Below, piece by piece: positions 5,512-13,001 of a stretch of 15,328 bases of DNA (position 1 is the stretch's first letter; every line of letters starts with the position of its first letter). A program made the position numbers and the translations under genes. Where the stretch lies: assembly GCA_015657735.1 (NCBI GenBank), contig SSSX01000719.1:1-15328 (forward strand), given 5' to 3'. The notes under the pieces are model-generated. The model was not told the DNA's origin and ran no database searches. It saw only the letters and a list, made by a program, of their open reading frames with translations. The DNA comes from Zoogloeaceae bacterium. Lineage in GTDB: Bacteria; Pseudomonadota; Gammaproteobacteria; Burkholderiales; Rhodocyclaceae.

Positions 5512-8295
5512 GTGTCCGCTCTCATCGAAGCCCTGCGCCATCGGCTGCCCGCCGAACGCGTCATCACCGACGAACTGCGCCGCCTTGCCTACGGCACCGA
5601 CGGCAGCTTCTACCGCCTGATCCCCGAAGTGGTCGCCGTCGTCGACGACGAGGCGGAAGTGCGCGACGTCATCGATCTGGCCCGCCAGCACGGCCGCCCC
5701 GTCACCTTCCGTGCCGCCGGCACCAGCCTGTGCGGCCAGGCGGTCACCGACGGCGTGCTGGTGCTCCTCGGCGAAGGGCTGGCGACCTGCCGCATCGCCG
5801 CCGATGGCGCCACCGTCAGCGTCGGTCCGGCCATCATCGGCGCCGAAGTCAATCGCCGCCTCGCTCCGCTGGGCCGCAAGATCGGCCCCGACCCGGCGTC
5901 GATCAACGCCGCCAAGATCGGCGGCATCGCCGCCAACAACAGCTCCGGCATGTGCTGCGGCACCGCCCAGAACAGCTACCGCACCCTCGCCGCGCTGCGC
6001 GTGATGCTCGCCGACGGAAGCGTGCTCGACACCGGCGACGCCGCCAGCGTGGCCGCCTTCCGGCGCAGCCACGCCGGCCTGCTCGACAGCCTCGCGCGGC
6101 TCGCCGGCGAGGTGCGCGACGACGCGGCGCTCGCCGCCCGCATCCACGCCAAGTACAAGATCAAGAACACCACCGGCTACAGCCTCAACGCGCTGGTGGA
6201 CTTCACCGACCCGGTGGACATCCTCGCCCACCTGATGATCGGCTCCGAGGGCACCCTCGGCTTCATCGCCGAAGTCAGCTATCACACGGTGCCCGAATAC
6301 GCCCACAAGGCCAGCGCGCTGGTGTTCTTCCCGGACATGGAAAGCGCCTGCCGGGCGGTGGTCGGCCTCAAGGAGCAGCCGGTCGATGCGGTCGAGCTGC
6401 TCGACCGCGCCTCGCTGCGGGCGGTCGCCGACAAGCCCGGCATGCCGGCCCTGCTGCGCACCCTCGCCGACGGCGCCACCGCGCTGTTGATCGAAACCCG
6501 CGCCCCCGACGCCGCCGCGCTCGCGACCCGCATCGCCGCGGTGCTCGACGAACTGCGCCGCCACCCGCTGATCGAAGCCCCCGCCTTCACCACCGACCCG
6601 ACCGAGATCGAACGCCTGTGGAACGTCCGCAAGGGCACCTTCCCGGCGGTCGGCGCGGTGAGGAAACCCGGCACCACGGTGATCATCGAGGACGTCGCGG
6701 TGGCCGTGCCGCTGCTCGCCGCCGCCTGCCTCGACCTGCAGGCGCTGTTTGCCAAGCACGGTTACTCGGAGGCGATCATCTTCGGCCACGCGCTGGAGGG
6801 CAACGTCCATTTCGTATTCACGCAGGATTTCGGCATCGAATCCGAAGTCGCCCGCTACGCCGCCTTCATGGACGACGTGTGCCGGCTGCTCGTCGAAAAA
6901 TACGACGGCTCGCTCAAGGCCGAGCACGGCACCGGCCGCAACATGGCACCCTTCGTCGAACTCGAATGGGGCGCCAAGGCCTACGCGCTGATGAAGGACA
7001 TCAAGCAGCTGTTCGACCCGGAAGGCCTGCTCAACCCCGGCGTGATCATCAACGACGACGCCGAGGCCCACCTCAAGAACCTCAAGCCGATGCCCGCCGC
7101 CGGCCAGCTCTACGCGCCGGTGGATCGCTGCATCGAGTGCGGTTTTTGCGAACCGCAATGTCCGTCCCACGGGCTCACGCTGTCGCCGCGCCAGCGCATC
7201 GTCGGCTGGCGCGAACTGTCGCGCCGCCAGGCCGCCGGCGAAGCCCCCGGCCAGCTCGGCGAGGACTACCTCTACATGGGCCTCGACACCTGCGCCACCT
7301 GCGGCCTGTGCTCCACCGCCTGCCCGGTGGGCATCGAAACCGGCGCCCTGACCCGCGCCGTGCGCGGCGAACAGCTCTCCGGCGTGGCCCGCAGCCTCGG
7401 CCGCCTCGCCGCCAACCACTTCGGCGCCACCCAGGCGCTGGCCCGCAGCGCCATCAAGGTCGGCCACCTGGCCGAAGCGGTGATCGGCACCAAGGCCTTG
7501 TCGCGCCTCTCCGGCGGCGCCTGGAAGGAAGGCATGCCGAGCCCGCAGCCGCTCGCCAACGTCAGCCGCGCCAGCCGCAGCCAGGGCGACAAGGTGGTGT
7601 ACTTCCCGACCTGCGCCGGCCGCATGTTCGGCGCCGACAGCCCCGAGCAGGCGCTGTCGGCCACGGTGATCCGCGTCCTCGAACGGGCCGGCTACGCGCC
7701 CATCGTGCCGGCCGGCGTCAATGAACTGTGCTGCGGCCAGTCCTTCGCCAGCAAGGGCCTCGCCGACGACGCCGACCGCAAGTCGGCCCAGCTCGAAGCG
7801 GCGCTGCTGAAGGCCAGCGACAACGGCAAGTACCCCATCGTCCTCGACGCCAGCGCCTGCAGCCTGCGCATGAAAACCTTCCTCGCCGGACGCCTGCCGG
7901 TGTTCGACCTCGTCGAATTCGCCCACGACGCACTGCTGCCGCGCCTGATGCTGGCCAAGAAGTCCGACCCGGTGCTGATCCACCTCAACTGCAGCGCCCG
8001 CCGCATGGGCTTCGAAGCCAAGCTCAAGCAGCTCGCCGCGGCGTGCGCCGAACAGCCGGTGCATCCGCCCGAAGTGAAATGCTGCGGCTTCGGCGGCGAC
8101 CGCGGCTTCGTGGTGCCCGAACTCAACGCCCACGCGCTGCGCAAGCTCGACGTGCCGTCCGGCTGCTGCGGCGGCTATTCCAGCAACCAGACCTGCGAGA
8201 TCGGCCTCACCCACGCCACCGGTCTGCCTTATCGCTCGATCGTCCATCTGCTCGACGAATGCAGCACCGAGGCGGCACGACTCGCCAGCTGTTAA
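5512..8295 (+). CDS. dld: FAD- and Fe-S-containing D-lactate dehydrogenase (Dld-II type)
   Basis: A 927-residue fusion flavoprotein. The N-terminal FAD-binding domain covers about residues 35-175, with the PVTFRAAGTSLCGQAV segment at 62-77. The FAD-oxidase C-terminal domain (about 195-515) contains GHALEGNVHF with His426 and His433. Two 4Fe-4S motifs follow: CIECGFCEPQCP (Cys540-550) and CATCGLCSTACP (Cys594-604). Two CCG domains end the protein (ELCCGQSF at 739-746, VKCCGFGGD near 856-864). This layout matches Shewanella Dld-II, a quinone-linked D-lactate oxidase coded beside lldEFG. Stereospecificity is inferred from that context; a D-2-hydroxyglutarate or glycolate dehydrogenase is the alternative. 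The GTG start has GGGAGGA (5499-5505) at good distance. Membrane association is likely peripheral, as no transmembrane helix is seen. Confidence 0.9.
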   Translation: MSALIEALRHRLPAERVITDELRRLAYGTDGSFYRLIPEVVAVVDDEAEVRDVIDLARQHGRPVTFRAAGTSLCGQAVTDGVLVLLGEGLATCRIAADGATVSVGPAIIGAEVNRRLAPLGRKIGPDPASINAAKIGGIAANNSSGMCCGTAQNSYRTLAALRVMLADGSVLDTGDAASVAAFRRSHAGLLDSLARLAGEVRDDAALAARIHAKYKIKNTTGYSLNALVDFTDPVDILAHLMIGSEGTLGFIAEVSYHTVPEYAHKASALVFFPDMESACRAVVGLKEQPVDAVELLDRASLRAVADKPGMPALLRTLADGATALLIETRAPDAAALATRIAAVLDELRRHPLIEAPAFTTDPTEIERLWNVRKGTFPAVGAVRKPGTTVIIEDVAVAVPLLAAACLDLQALFAKHGYSEAIIFGHALEGNVHFVFTQDFGIESEVARYAAFMDDVCRLLVEKYDGSLKAEHGTGRNMAPFVELEWGAKAYALMKDIKQLFDPEGLLNPGVIINDDAEAHLKNLKPMPAAGQLYAPVDRCIECGFCEPQCPSHGLTLSPRQRIVGWRELSRRQAAGEAPGQLGEDYLYMGLDTCATCGLCSTACPVGIETGALTRAVRGEQLSGVARSLGRLAANHFGATQALARSAIKVGHLAEAVIGTKALSRLSGGAWKEGMPSPQPLANVSRASRSQGDKVVYFPTCAGRMFGADSPEQALSATVIRVLERAGYAPIVPAGVNELCCGQSFASKGLADDADRKSAQLEAALLKASDNGKYPIVLDASACSLRMKTFLAGRLPVFDLVEFAHDALLPRLMLAKKSDPVLIHLNCSARRMGFEAKLKQLAAACAEQPVHPPEVKCCGFGGDRGFVVPELNAHALRKLDVPSGCCGGYSSNQTCEIGLTHATGLPYRSIVHLLDECSTEAARLASC

Positions 8296-8304
8296 CCCCC
8301 AACA

Positions 8305-8320
8305 GGCGAACCCGTTCGCC
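8305..8320 (+). repeat. REP-like intercistronic hairpin between dld and lldP
   Basis: GGCGAA (8305-8310) pairs perfectly with TTCGCC (8315-8320) around CCCG, 10 bases after the dld stop. The stem GGCGAA/TTCGCC equals the inner stem of the REP arms at 11490-11575. No T-tract follows, so readthrough into lldP is expected; a role in mRNA processing or stability is speculation. Confidence 0.5.
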
Positions 8321-8382
8321 CGCAACACACGCAACACCCGAACCGCAAACGACCCACGCATTCACCAAAGGAGGAACACCGA

Positions 8383-10029
8383 ATGCAAACCTGGATGCAG
8401 ATTTACGACCCCCTGGGCAACCTCTGGTTGTCCGCGCTGGTCGCCGCGCTGCCGATCTTCTTCTTCTTCATCGCGCTCGCCGTGCTGCGCATGAAGGGCC
8501 ACGTGGCCGGCACCATCACCGTCGCCATCGCGCTGGCGGTGGCCATCTTCTTCTACAAGATGCCCGTGCAGATGGCGCTGGCCTCGGCCGGCTATGGTTT
8601 CCTGTACGGCCTGTGGCCGATCGCGTGGATCATCATCGCGGCGGTGTTCCTCTACAAGATCACCGTCAAGACCGGCCAGTTCGACATCATCCGCGCCTCG
8701 GTGGTATCGATCACCGACGACCAGCGGCTGCAGATGCTGCTGGTCGGCTTCTCGTTCGGCGCCTTCCTCGAAGGTGCGGCGGGCTTCGGCGCGCCGGTGG
8801 CGATCACCGCCGCGCTGCTCGTCGGCCTCGGCTTCAATCCGCTCTACGCCGCCGGTCTGTGCCTGATCGCCAACACCGCGCCGGTGGCCTTCGGCGCGAT
8901 GGGCATTCCGATCATCGTCGGCGGTCAGGTCACCGGCATCGACCCGTTCAAGATCGGTCAGATGGCCGGCCGTCAGCTGCCGCTGCTGTCGGTGATCGTC
9001 CCGTTCTGGCTCGTCGCGATGATGGACGGCTGGCGCGGCATCAAGGAAACCTGGCCGGCGATCATCGTGGCCGGCGGTTCCTTCGCCGTCACCCAGTACT
9101 TCACCGCCAACTTCATCGGACCGGAACTGCCCGACATCACCTCCGCGCTGGTCAGCCTGGTGTGCCTCACCGTCTTCCTGAAGAACTGGAAGCCGAAGAA
9201 CATCTTCCGCTTCGACAAGCAGCACCACGCCGAACTCGGCGAGGACAAGCACTACAACTTCGGCCAGATCGTCAAAGCCTGGTCGCCGTTCGTGATCCTC
9301 ACCGTGATGGTCACGATCTGGAGTCTCAAGCCGTTCAAGGCCCTGTTCGCCAAGGATGGTCCGCTGTACTCGCTGGTGTTCCAGTTCCCGGTGCCGATGC
9401 TCGACAAGCTCGTCATCAAGATGGAACCGATCGTCGCCAAGGCCACCCCTTACGCCGCGGTCTATAAGCTCGACATCCTGTCCGCCACCGGCACCGCGAT
9501 CTTCATCGCCGCACTGATCTCGATGGCCGTTCTCGGCATGCGTTCCAGCGAAGCGGCCAAGACGCTGAAGGAAACGGTCTTCGAACTGAAGCGTCCGATC
9601 TACTCCATCGGGATGGTGCTGGCCTTTGCCTTCGTCGCCAACTACTCCGGTCTGTCGGCCACGCTGGCGCTGCTCCTTGCCGGCACCGGTGCGCTGTTCC
9701 CGTTCTTCTCGCCCTTCCTCGGCTGGCTGGGGGTCTTCCTCACCGGCTCGGATACCTCGTCCAACGCGCTGTTCTGCTCGCTGCAGGCCACCACCGCGCA
9801 TCAGGTCGGCGTCTCCGACACCCTGCTGGTCGCTGCCAACACCACCGGCGGCGTCACCGGCAAGATGATCTCGCCGCAATCGATCGCCGTCGCCTGCGCC
9901 GCGGTCGGGCTGGTCGGCAAGGAATCCGACCTGTTCCGCTTCACCGTCAAGCACAGCCTGATGTTTGCCACCATGGTCGGCATCATCACCACGCTGCAGG
10001 CTTACGTGTTCACCTGGATGATTCCGTAA
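8383..10029 (+). CDS. lldP: Lactate permease LldP
   Basis: A 548-residue polytopic inner-membrane protein of the lactate permease family (LctP/LldP), which imports lactate with protons and often also takes glycolate. Hydrophobic segments are spread over the full length, consistent with 12-14 helices. Family motifs include GAFLEGAAGFGAPVAITAAL near residues 125-146, NTAPVAFGAMGIPI near 164-177, and the C-terminal TGSDTSSNALF and NTTGGVTGKMISPQSIAVA segments. The start at ATG 8383 is fixed by a perfect AAAGGAGG at 8367-8374, eight bases upstream, the strongest ribosome site in the operon. It is the last gene, 87 bp after dld, and a strong terminator follows within 32 bp. Confidence 0.95.
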   Translation: MQTWMQIYDPLGNLWLSALVAALPIFFFFIALAVLRMKGHVAGTITVAIALAVAIFFYKMPVQMALASAGYGFLYGLWPIAWIIIAAVFLYKITVKTGQFDIIRASVVSITDDQRLQMLLVGFSFGAFLEGAAGFGAPVAITAALLVGLGFNPLYAAGLCLIANTAPVAFGAMGIPIIVGGQVTGIDPFKIGQMAGRQLPLLSVIVPFWLVAMMDGWRGIKETWPAIIVAGGSFAVTQYFTANFIGPELPDITSALVSLVCLTVFLKNWKPKNIFRFDKQHHAELGEDKHYNFGQIVKAWSPFVILTVMVTIWSLKPFKALFAKDGPLYSLVFQFPVPMLDKLVIKMEPIVAKATPYAAVYKLDILSATGTAIFIAALISMAVLGMRSSEAAKTLKETVFELKRPIYSIGMVLAFAFVANYSGLSATLALLLAGTGALFPFFSPFLGWLGVFLTGSDTSSNALFCSLQATTAHQVGVSDTLLVAANTTGGVTGKMISPQSIAVACAAVGLVGKESDLFRFTVKHSLMFATMVGIITTLQAYVFTWMIP

Positions 10030-10060
10030 TCCGGGACTTCGGTTCTACTGGGAGCCTTTG

Positions 10061-10092
10061 CGGCGGCCGGATTTTCCGGCCGCCGTTTTTTT
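10061..10092 (+). terminator. Intrinsic terminator of the lactate operon
   Basis: CGGCGGCCGG (10061-10070) and CCGGCCGCCG (10076-10085) form a perfect 10-bp GC stem around an ATTTT loop, followed directly by seven T residues (10086-10092). It lies 31 bp after the lldP stop. Confidence 0.95.
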
Positions 10093-10144
10093 GCGCATGT
10101 CAGCGCTCGCTGTTGAAACGCGCTCAATCGACGCTGCGCGCCGC

Positions 10145-10210
10145 GTAGGTGCGACTTCAGTCGCACAAACCCTCCATCCAGCCTTCGCGTGCGACTGAAG
10201 TCGCACCTAC
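10145..10210. repeat. REPIN-like inverted REP doublet 1
   Basis: A 22-base arm at 10145-10166 recurs as an exact reverse complement at 10189-10210, 22 bases apart. Each arm has a GTAG head followed by its own hairpin: GTGCGAC, loop TTCA, GTCGCAC. A GTAG head plus a small hairpin, arranged as an inverted pair, is the layout of REP/REPIN elements mobilised by RAYT transposases. No transposase gene is present in the window. It lies between the operon terminator and the 3' end of the Lys-rich small gene. Confidence 0.8.
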
Positions 10211-10259
10211 GGCCGACTCCGGCGCTGCGCCTCGACCTGCCGCCGCGGCAATCGCCCGC

Positions 10260-10625
10260 TCAGGTCGCCGCCTTGCTTCGCCGTGCCGGCTTCTTTCTTT
10301 CCGATTTCTTCTTGAGCCCCAGCGCGGCAACCTGATCCGAATCGGGGCCGAACTGGGCGAGGATCTGATTCTTCACGCCGAGCATCGCGTTGTGGAATTT
10401 CCACTGGGCGGCGGTGGCGGCGTCGCGCGCGGCGGCGTAGGCATTCTGGGTATGTACTTCGGCCTCGTCGGCGGCGCGCAGGGCCTCGTGCAGTTCGGTA
10501 ACGGTGTCCAGCGAAAAGGCCGGGTTGATCGGCTGGTAGCCCGGGACGGCCTTGAAGCCGAGGAAGGCATCCACGTCGGCCTGGATGATCTGGGTGGCGA
10601 TGCGTTTGGTTTCATTACCTGCCAT
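10260..10625 (-). CDS. Small Lys-rich protein of unknown function
   Basis: A 121-residue protein I cannot assign to a named family. It starts at ATG 10625 (MAGNETKRIATQII), chosen because GGAGG (10637-10633) lies seven bases upstream; an earlier in-frame start at 10664 would span this site. The first 40 residues include a possible helix and a FLGFKAVPGYQPINPAF segment. Residues 41-90 are Ala-rich and probably helical (TVTELHEALRAADEAEVH, AAARDAATAAQWKFHNAM). The C-terminus carries FGPDSDQVAALGLKKKSERK and then a basic tail, suggesting nucleic-acid contact, though this is only inference. There is no signal peptide or membrane segment. A truncated copy with the same C-terminal motif lies at 13002-13229. 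The gene has its own predicted promoter and appears monocistronic. Confidence 0.8.
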   Translation of the reverse strand: MAGNETKRIATQIIQADVDAFLGFKAVPGYQPINPAFSLDTVTELHEALRAADEAEVHTQNAYAAARDAATAAQWKFHNAMLGVKNQILAQFGPDSDQVAALGLKKKSERKKPARRSKAAT

Positions 10626-10643
10626 GATTTTTCCTCCGGAAAG

Positions 10644-10666
10644 GAATGCCAGCCCATCGGGCATTC
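10644..10666 (-). promoter_or_regulatory. Leader hairpin upstream of the Lys-rich small gene
   Basis: GAATGCC (10644-10650) and GGCATTC (10660-10666) form a 7-bp stem with a 9-base interior that also allows a GCCC/GGGC alternative. It would sit at the 5' end of the predicted transcript, just upstream of the ribosome site. A regulatory or mRNA-protecting role is possible but unproven. Confidence 0.4.
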
Positions 10667-10675
10667 TCGCTGCCG

Positions 10676-10705
10676 ATATTACCGCTCCGCAGCGTCCCGA
10701 TTCAA
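10676..10705 (-). promoter_or_regulatory. Predicted sigma-70 promoter of the Lys-rich small gene
   Basis: On the minus strand TTGAAT (10705-10700) and TAATAT (10681-10676) are separated by 18 bp. Start point would be near 10669, about 44 bases before the ATG at 10625. Confidence 0.5.
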
Positions 10706-10729
10706 GACAAAGTCATAGCACGGGCAGAT

Positions 10730-10970
10730 TTATCGACCTATCTTCCGCACCATGCGACGGGCGGCCCGGATGATTCGATTTCCGACGTGAAAATCGAATC
10801 CGCATGGTTGCGAATCGCATCGTGCGGCATGCAAATCGAATTATGGGCGACCGCAATCCGATTTACGCCGGGAAAATCCGATATGCGGCATCGCCAATCG
10901 ATTGTTGACGGCTGCGCATTCGATCGTCACGTCGCATGATCCGATTTTCAATGCAGCGTATCGAACAGCC
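10730..10970. repeat. Array of degenerate motifs with about 21-bp periodicity
   Basis: This part of a 413-bp gene-free stretch is visibly richer in A+T than its surroundings. Cores related to AATCGAAT, AATCCGAT or their reverse complements recur with their central CG near 10776, 10795, 10816, 10837, 10859, 10879, 10899, 10921, 10942 and 10962; weaker cores at 10734 and 10755 continue the series. Successive gaps are 19-22 bp, averaging about 20.7, roughly two helical turns. Left flanks often read GCR(N)A and the DNA between cores is GC-rich. Irregular spacing argues against a coding heptad repeat. Function is unknown; candidates are a protein-binding array, phased DNA structure or a decayed tandem repeat. 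Confidence 0.55.
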
Positions 10971-11038
10971 GCCCCGGCTGGACGATCGACAGCGCCGCCT
11001 GAACGACCCCCGCGGCGGCGCGATGCGCAAGACGCCCT

Positions 11039-11371
11039 TCAAGCCGCCGCAGGCTGCAACGCGATGACCGCCATCCCGACCAGCGCAATCGCCGCCCCCG
11101 TCACGTCCCACCGCGTCAGCGCAACCCCGTCCACGAAGCGCAGCCACAGCAGCGCAACCGCGATGTACATGCCCCCGTAAGCCGCATAGGTTCGACCGGC
11201 GGCGGTGGGATGCAGCGTCAGCAGCCACGCAAAACAGGCCAGCGAAAGCGCCGCCGGCAGCAACAGCCAAAGGCTTTTCCCCTGCCGGAGCACCAGCCAG
11301 GGCAGATAACAACCAAGGATTTCGGCCAGTGCCGTCACGGCAAACAGGAAACCCACACGCCACACGCCCAC
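11039..11371 (-). CDS. YnfA family small membrane protein
   Basis: A 110-residue protein of the YnfA (UPF0060) family, a group of four-helix inner-membrane proteins distantly like SMR transporters. Diagnostic segments are FAVTALAEILGCYLPWLVLR (residues 10-29), LLLPAALSLACFAWLLTLHP, AAGRTYAAYGGMYIAVALLW and DGVALTRWDVTGAAIALVGM. Four hydrophobic helices are evident. No ATG exists in frame near the expected N-terminus; GTG at 11371 is chosen because GGAG lies eight bases upstream and it gives the family's usual 108-112 residue length. The gene stands alone, with a REPIN-like doublet about 120 bp upstream and the periodic array beyond its 3' end. Some YnfA homologues have been linked to efflux of cationic compounds; that cannot be judged here. 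Confidence 0.88.
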   Translation of the reverse strand: MGVWRVGFLFAVTALAEILGCYLPWLVLRQGKSLWLLLPAALSLACFAWLLTLHPTAAGRTYAAYGGMYIAVALLWLRFVDGVALTRWDVTGAAIALVGMAVIALQPAAA

Positions 11372-11489
11372 GACATCCGCTCCGGCATTGAGAAGGCATC
11401 GATTGTGACATCCCAGCCGGCGGGATGGATGTCGCGAAAGACGTCGGCTCCGCAGATTGCGGATACCCGGCAACCAGGTGGCACCCGCG

Positions 11490-11575
11490 GTAGGGGCGAA
11501 TTCATTCGCCCTCCGCCGGTGAAGCCCGGGTCGTCCCCCTGTCTTGCCTCCGCGGGCGAATGAATTCGCCCCCAC
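11490..11575. repeat. REPIN-like inverted REP doublet 2
   Basis: A 22-base arm at 11490-11511 recurs inverted at 11554-11575 with 21 of 22 positions matching (GTAG head in one, GTGG in the other). Each arm forms a hairpin: GGGCGAA, loop TTCA, TTCGCCC. Compared with doublet 1, four bases differ and they fall as two compensatory base pairs (T-A to G-C and C-G to A-T), with head and loop unchanged. It lies between ynfA and the PEP-CTERM gene. Confidence 0.8.
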
Positions 11576-11672
11576 GGGATGGGCACCGGAGTCCGCAGCC
11601 AACGCGAACGGCGCCAGTGAATTCCCCTTAGCTGCGCGCCGGGGAGAACGCGTGTCATGCGACTCCGGCTTC

Positions 11673-12563
11673 TCACGGATAGGAGCGACCTCGGCGACAC
11701 ATCCCCCTTTGCACCCCGAGTGTCGCAAGCAGACCGGAACAGGCGGCACCGAGAAGCAGCCACGTGGCCGGCTCCGGCACCGCGGCAGCCGCAAACAGCG
11801 TGATCGGTGAAGTCGGCCCCATGCCGGCCAGGCCGGGATTGAGCTCGCCGAGGCTCAGTTCCCGATCGAAGAAGCCAATGGAAGTGGTGACCCAGATATC
11901 GGTGGCGCCAGTGTTCTCAAGAATGGGGGGCGCTCCGCTGCTCATCGCGGCGAACCAGTAATCTCCGCTTATCAGGGGCCCCACGCAGGCAGGCCCCGCG
12001 CAGGGAGGCCCGGAGAAAACGGTTTCATGGAGGACGGCAAAGTGTCCCCCACTGCTCTCCAGCCCCGGATAGATGATCTTTGGCACCAGGATGACGGCCC
12101 CATTCGGGATCGGCAGCGTGGCGAAGGTCCAGTAAAACTCGGTTGCCGTGATCGCCTCGGAATGGATGCCCGGCTCCGGAATGGTGAGCCCGATCGTGGT
12201 GCCCTGCCCCTTGTGGAGCGGCGTCCCGGAGAACGTCCAGTCGAGCGTCACCGTCTTGCTGCCGGCCCCCGTCACCACCGGGGGGCCGAGTGGCGCAGTC
12301 TGCGTGACGGTCAAGGCCGGAATCGGGGCCGTGGAAGTCAGGGTCAGATGAAGATCATTGGCACCAAAAGGGTAGTCGCTCGTATTGATGGCAGTCAGGT
12401 TCATCAGCAGCGCGAATGCCGGAGAGCAATTGAGGAGCGCCACGAGCGCCAGCAGGCGGGCAAGATCGAGGCGCAGACCGACACGGCACCGTTCAAGCCA
12501 ATTCCTGCCCCGGGGCGCCCTGCCGGCATCGCAACGGTTCATTCCATTCTTCAAGCGGCTCAT
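11673..12563 (-). CDS. PEP-CTERM sorting domain-containing exported protein
   Basis: A 296-residue secreted protein. The start at ATG 12563 (MSRLKNGMNR) is preferred over ATG 12581 because AAGGGAG sits eight bases before it. After a long basic N-region, a hydrophobic core (LDLARLLALVALL) and CSPAFA give a signal peptide with likely cleavage near residue 51. The mature part is Thr/Pro/Gly-rich and beta-like with no recognised enzyme domain (TLDWTFSGTPLHKGQGTTIG, EFYWTFATLPIPNGAV). The C-terminus is a PEP-CTERM signal: VPEPATWLLLGAACSGLLAT from residue 262, then a basic tail (CRRGR). Such proteins are processed by EpsH/exosortase and are associated with exopolysaccharide and floc formation. No exosortase gene is in the window. 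No promoter is obvious upstream. Confidence 0.9.
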   Translation of the reverse strand: MSRLKNGMNRCDAGRAPRGRNWLERCRVGLRLDLARLLALVALLNCSPAFALLMNLTAINTSDYPFGANDLHLTLTSTAPIPALTVTQTAPLGPPVVTGAGSKTVTLDWTFSGTPLHKGQGTTIGLTIPEPGIHSEAITATEFYWTFATLPIPNGAVILVPKIIYPGLESSGGHFAVLHETVFSGPPCAGPACVGPLISGDYWFAAMSSGAPPILENTGATDIWVTTSIGFFDRELSLGELNPGLAGMGPTSPITLFAAAAVPEPATWLLLGAACSGLLATLGVQRGMCRRGRSYP

Positions 12564-13001
12564 GGTGATCGCTCCCTTCATCGTGACCGAATGTCTCCGG
12601 ATGCCGCCGACATCGCTTCTGAGCGAACACGAACCCCCGCGCAGCCCGGGTCTGTCGCCGGCTCCGTCTGACCCGTGTGTCTACAGCCCGGATGCGTTGT
12701 GCGATGAAATGCGGGAGCTTGAGGTCAACGACACCTGGATGCCCGATCACCCGGCCCCCGCGGGGCCACGGATATCAGGCAGGAAGCTGAGGCACTTCGC
12801 CGGACGCCGGCCCACTGCCCATACAGCCGGGATACGGCTGTCGCTTGCTGCAATGAACCGGATGAATGACGAAGGCCGGGAATGGCCCCGTCAGGTCAGT
12901 TATTCAACATAGCGGAGTGCGACCGATATACAAGCGGAACTTGCCGGCCAGTGGACGCGCGTGATCGCCCCCTGCCGCCGCCGATCCGTCATGCCTGGCC
13001 G
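12564..13001. other. Gene-poor spacer between the PEP-CTERM gene and the decayed Lys-rich copy
   Basis: No reading frame here resembles a known protein on either strand. Two perfect small dyads are visible: GGCCCC/GGGGCC at 12753-12767 and ACAGCCG/CGGCTGT at 12823-12841. Neither is followed by a T-tract. The stretch should contain the promoter of the PEP-CTERM gene, but I could not identify one. Confidence 0.5.

Noticed and set aside
5482..8361. A 959-codon open frame on the minus strand fully antisense to dld
   Set aside because: Its translation is a low-complexity Gly/Ala/Val/His/Glu-rich string typical of the opposite strand of a GC-rich gene. The plus-strand frame has clear FAD, Fe-S and CCG motifs.
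10730..10970. CRISPR array or iteron origin as an explanation of the periodic motifs
   Set aside because: Repeats are far too short and degenerate for CRISPR, no cas or rep gene is near, and the interval is about 21 bp with both orientations present.
11335..11763. Minus-strand frame with an ATG near the start of ynfA, suggesting a frameshifted ynfA
   Set aside because: A GTG with a GGAG site already gives a 110-residue YnfA of normal length, so no frameshift is needed.
12385..12912. 175-codon plus-strand frame overlapping the start of the PEP-CTERM gene
   Set aside because: No recognisable motif, no ribosome site, and half of it is antisense to the signal-peptide region.
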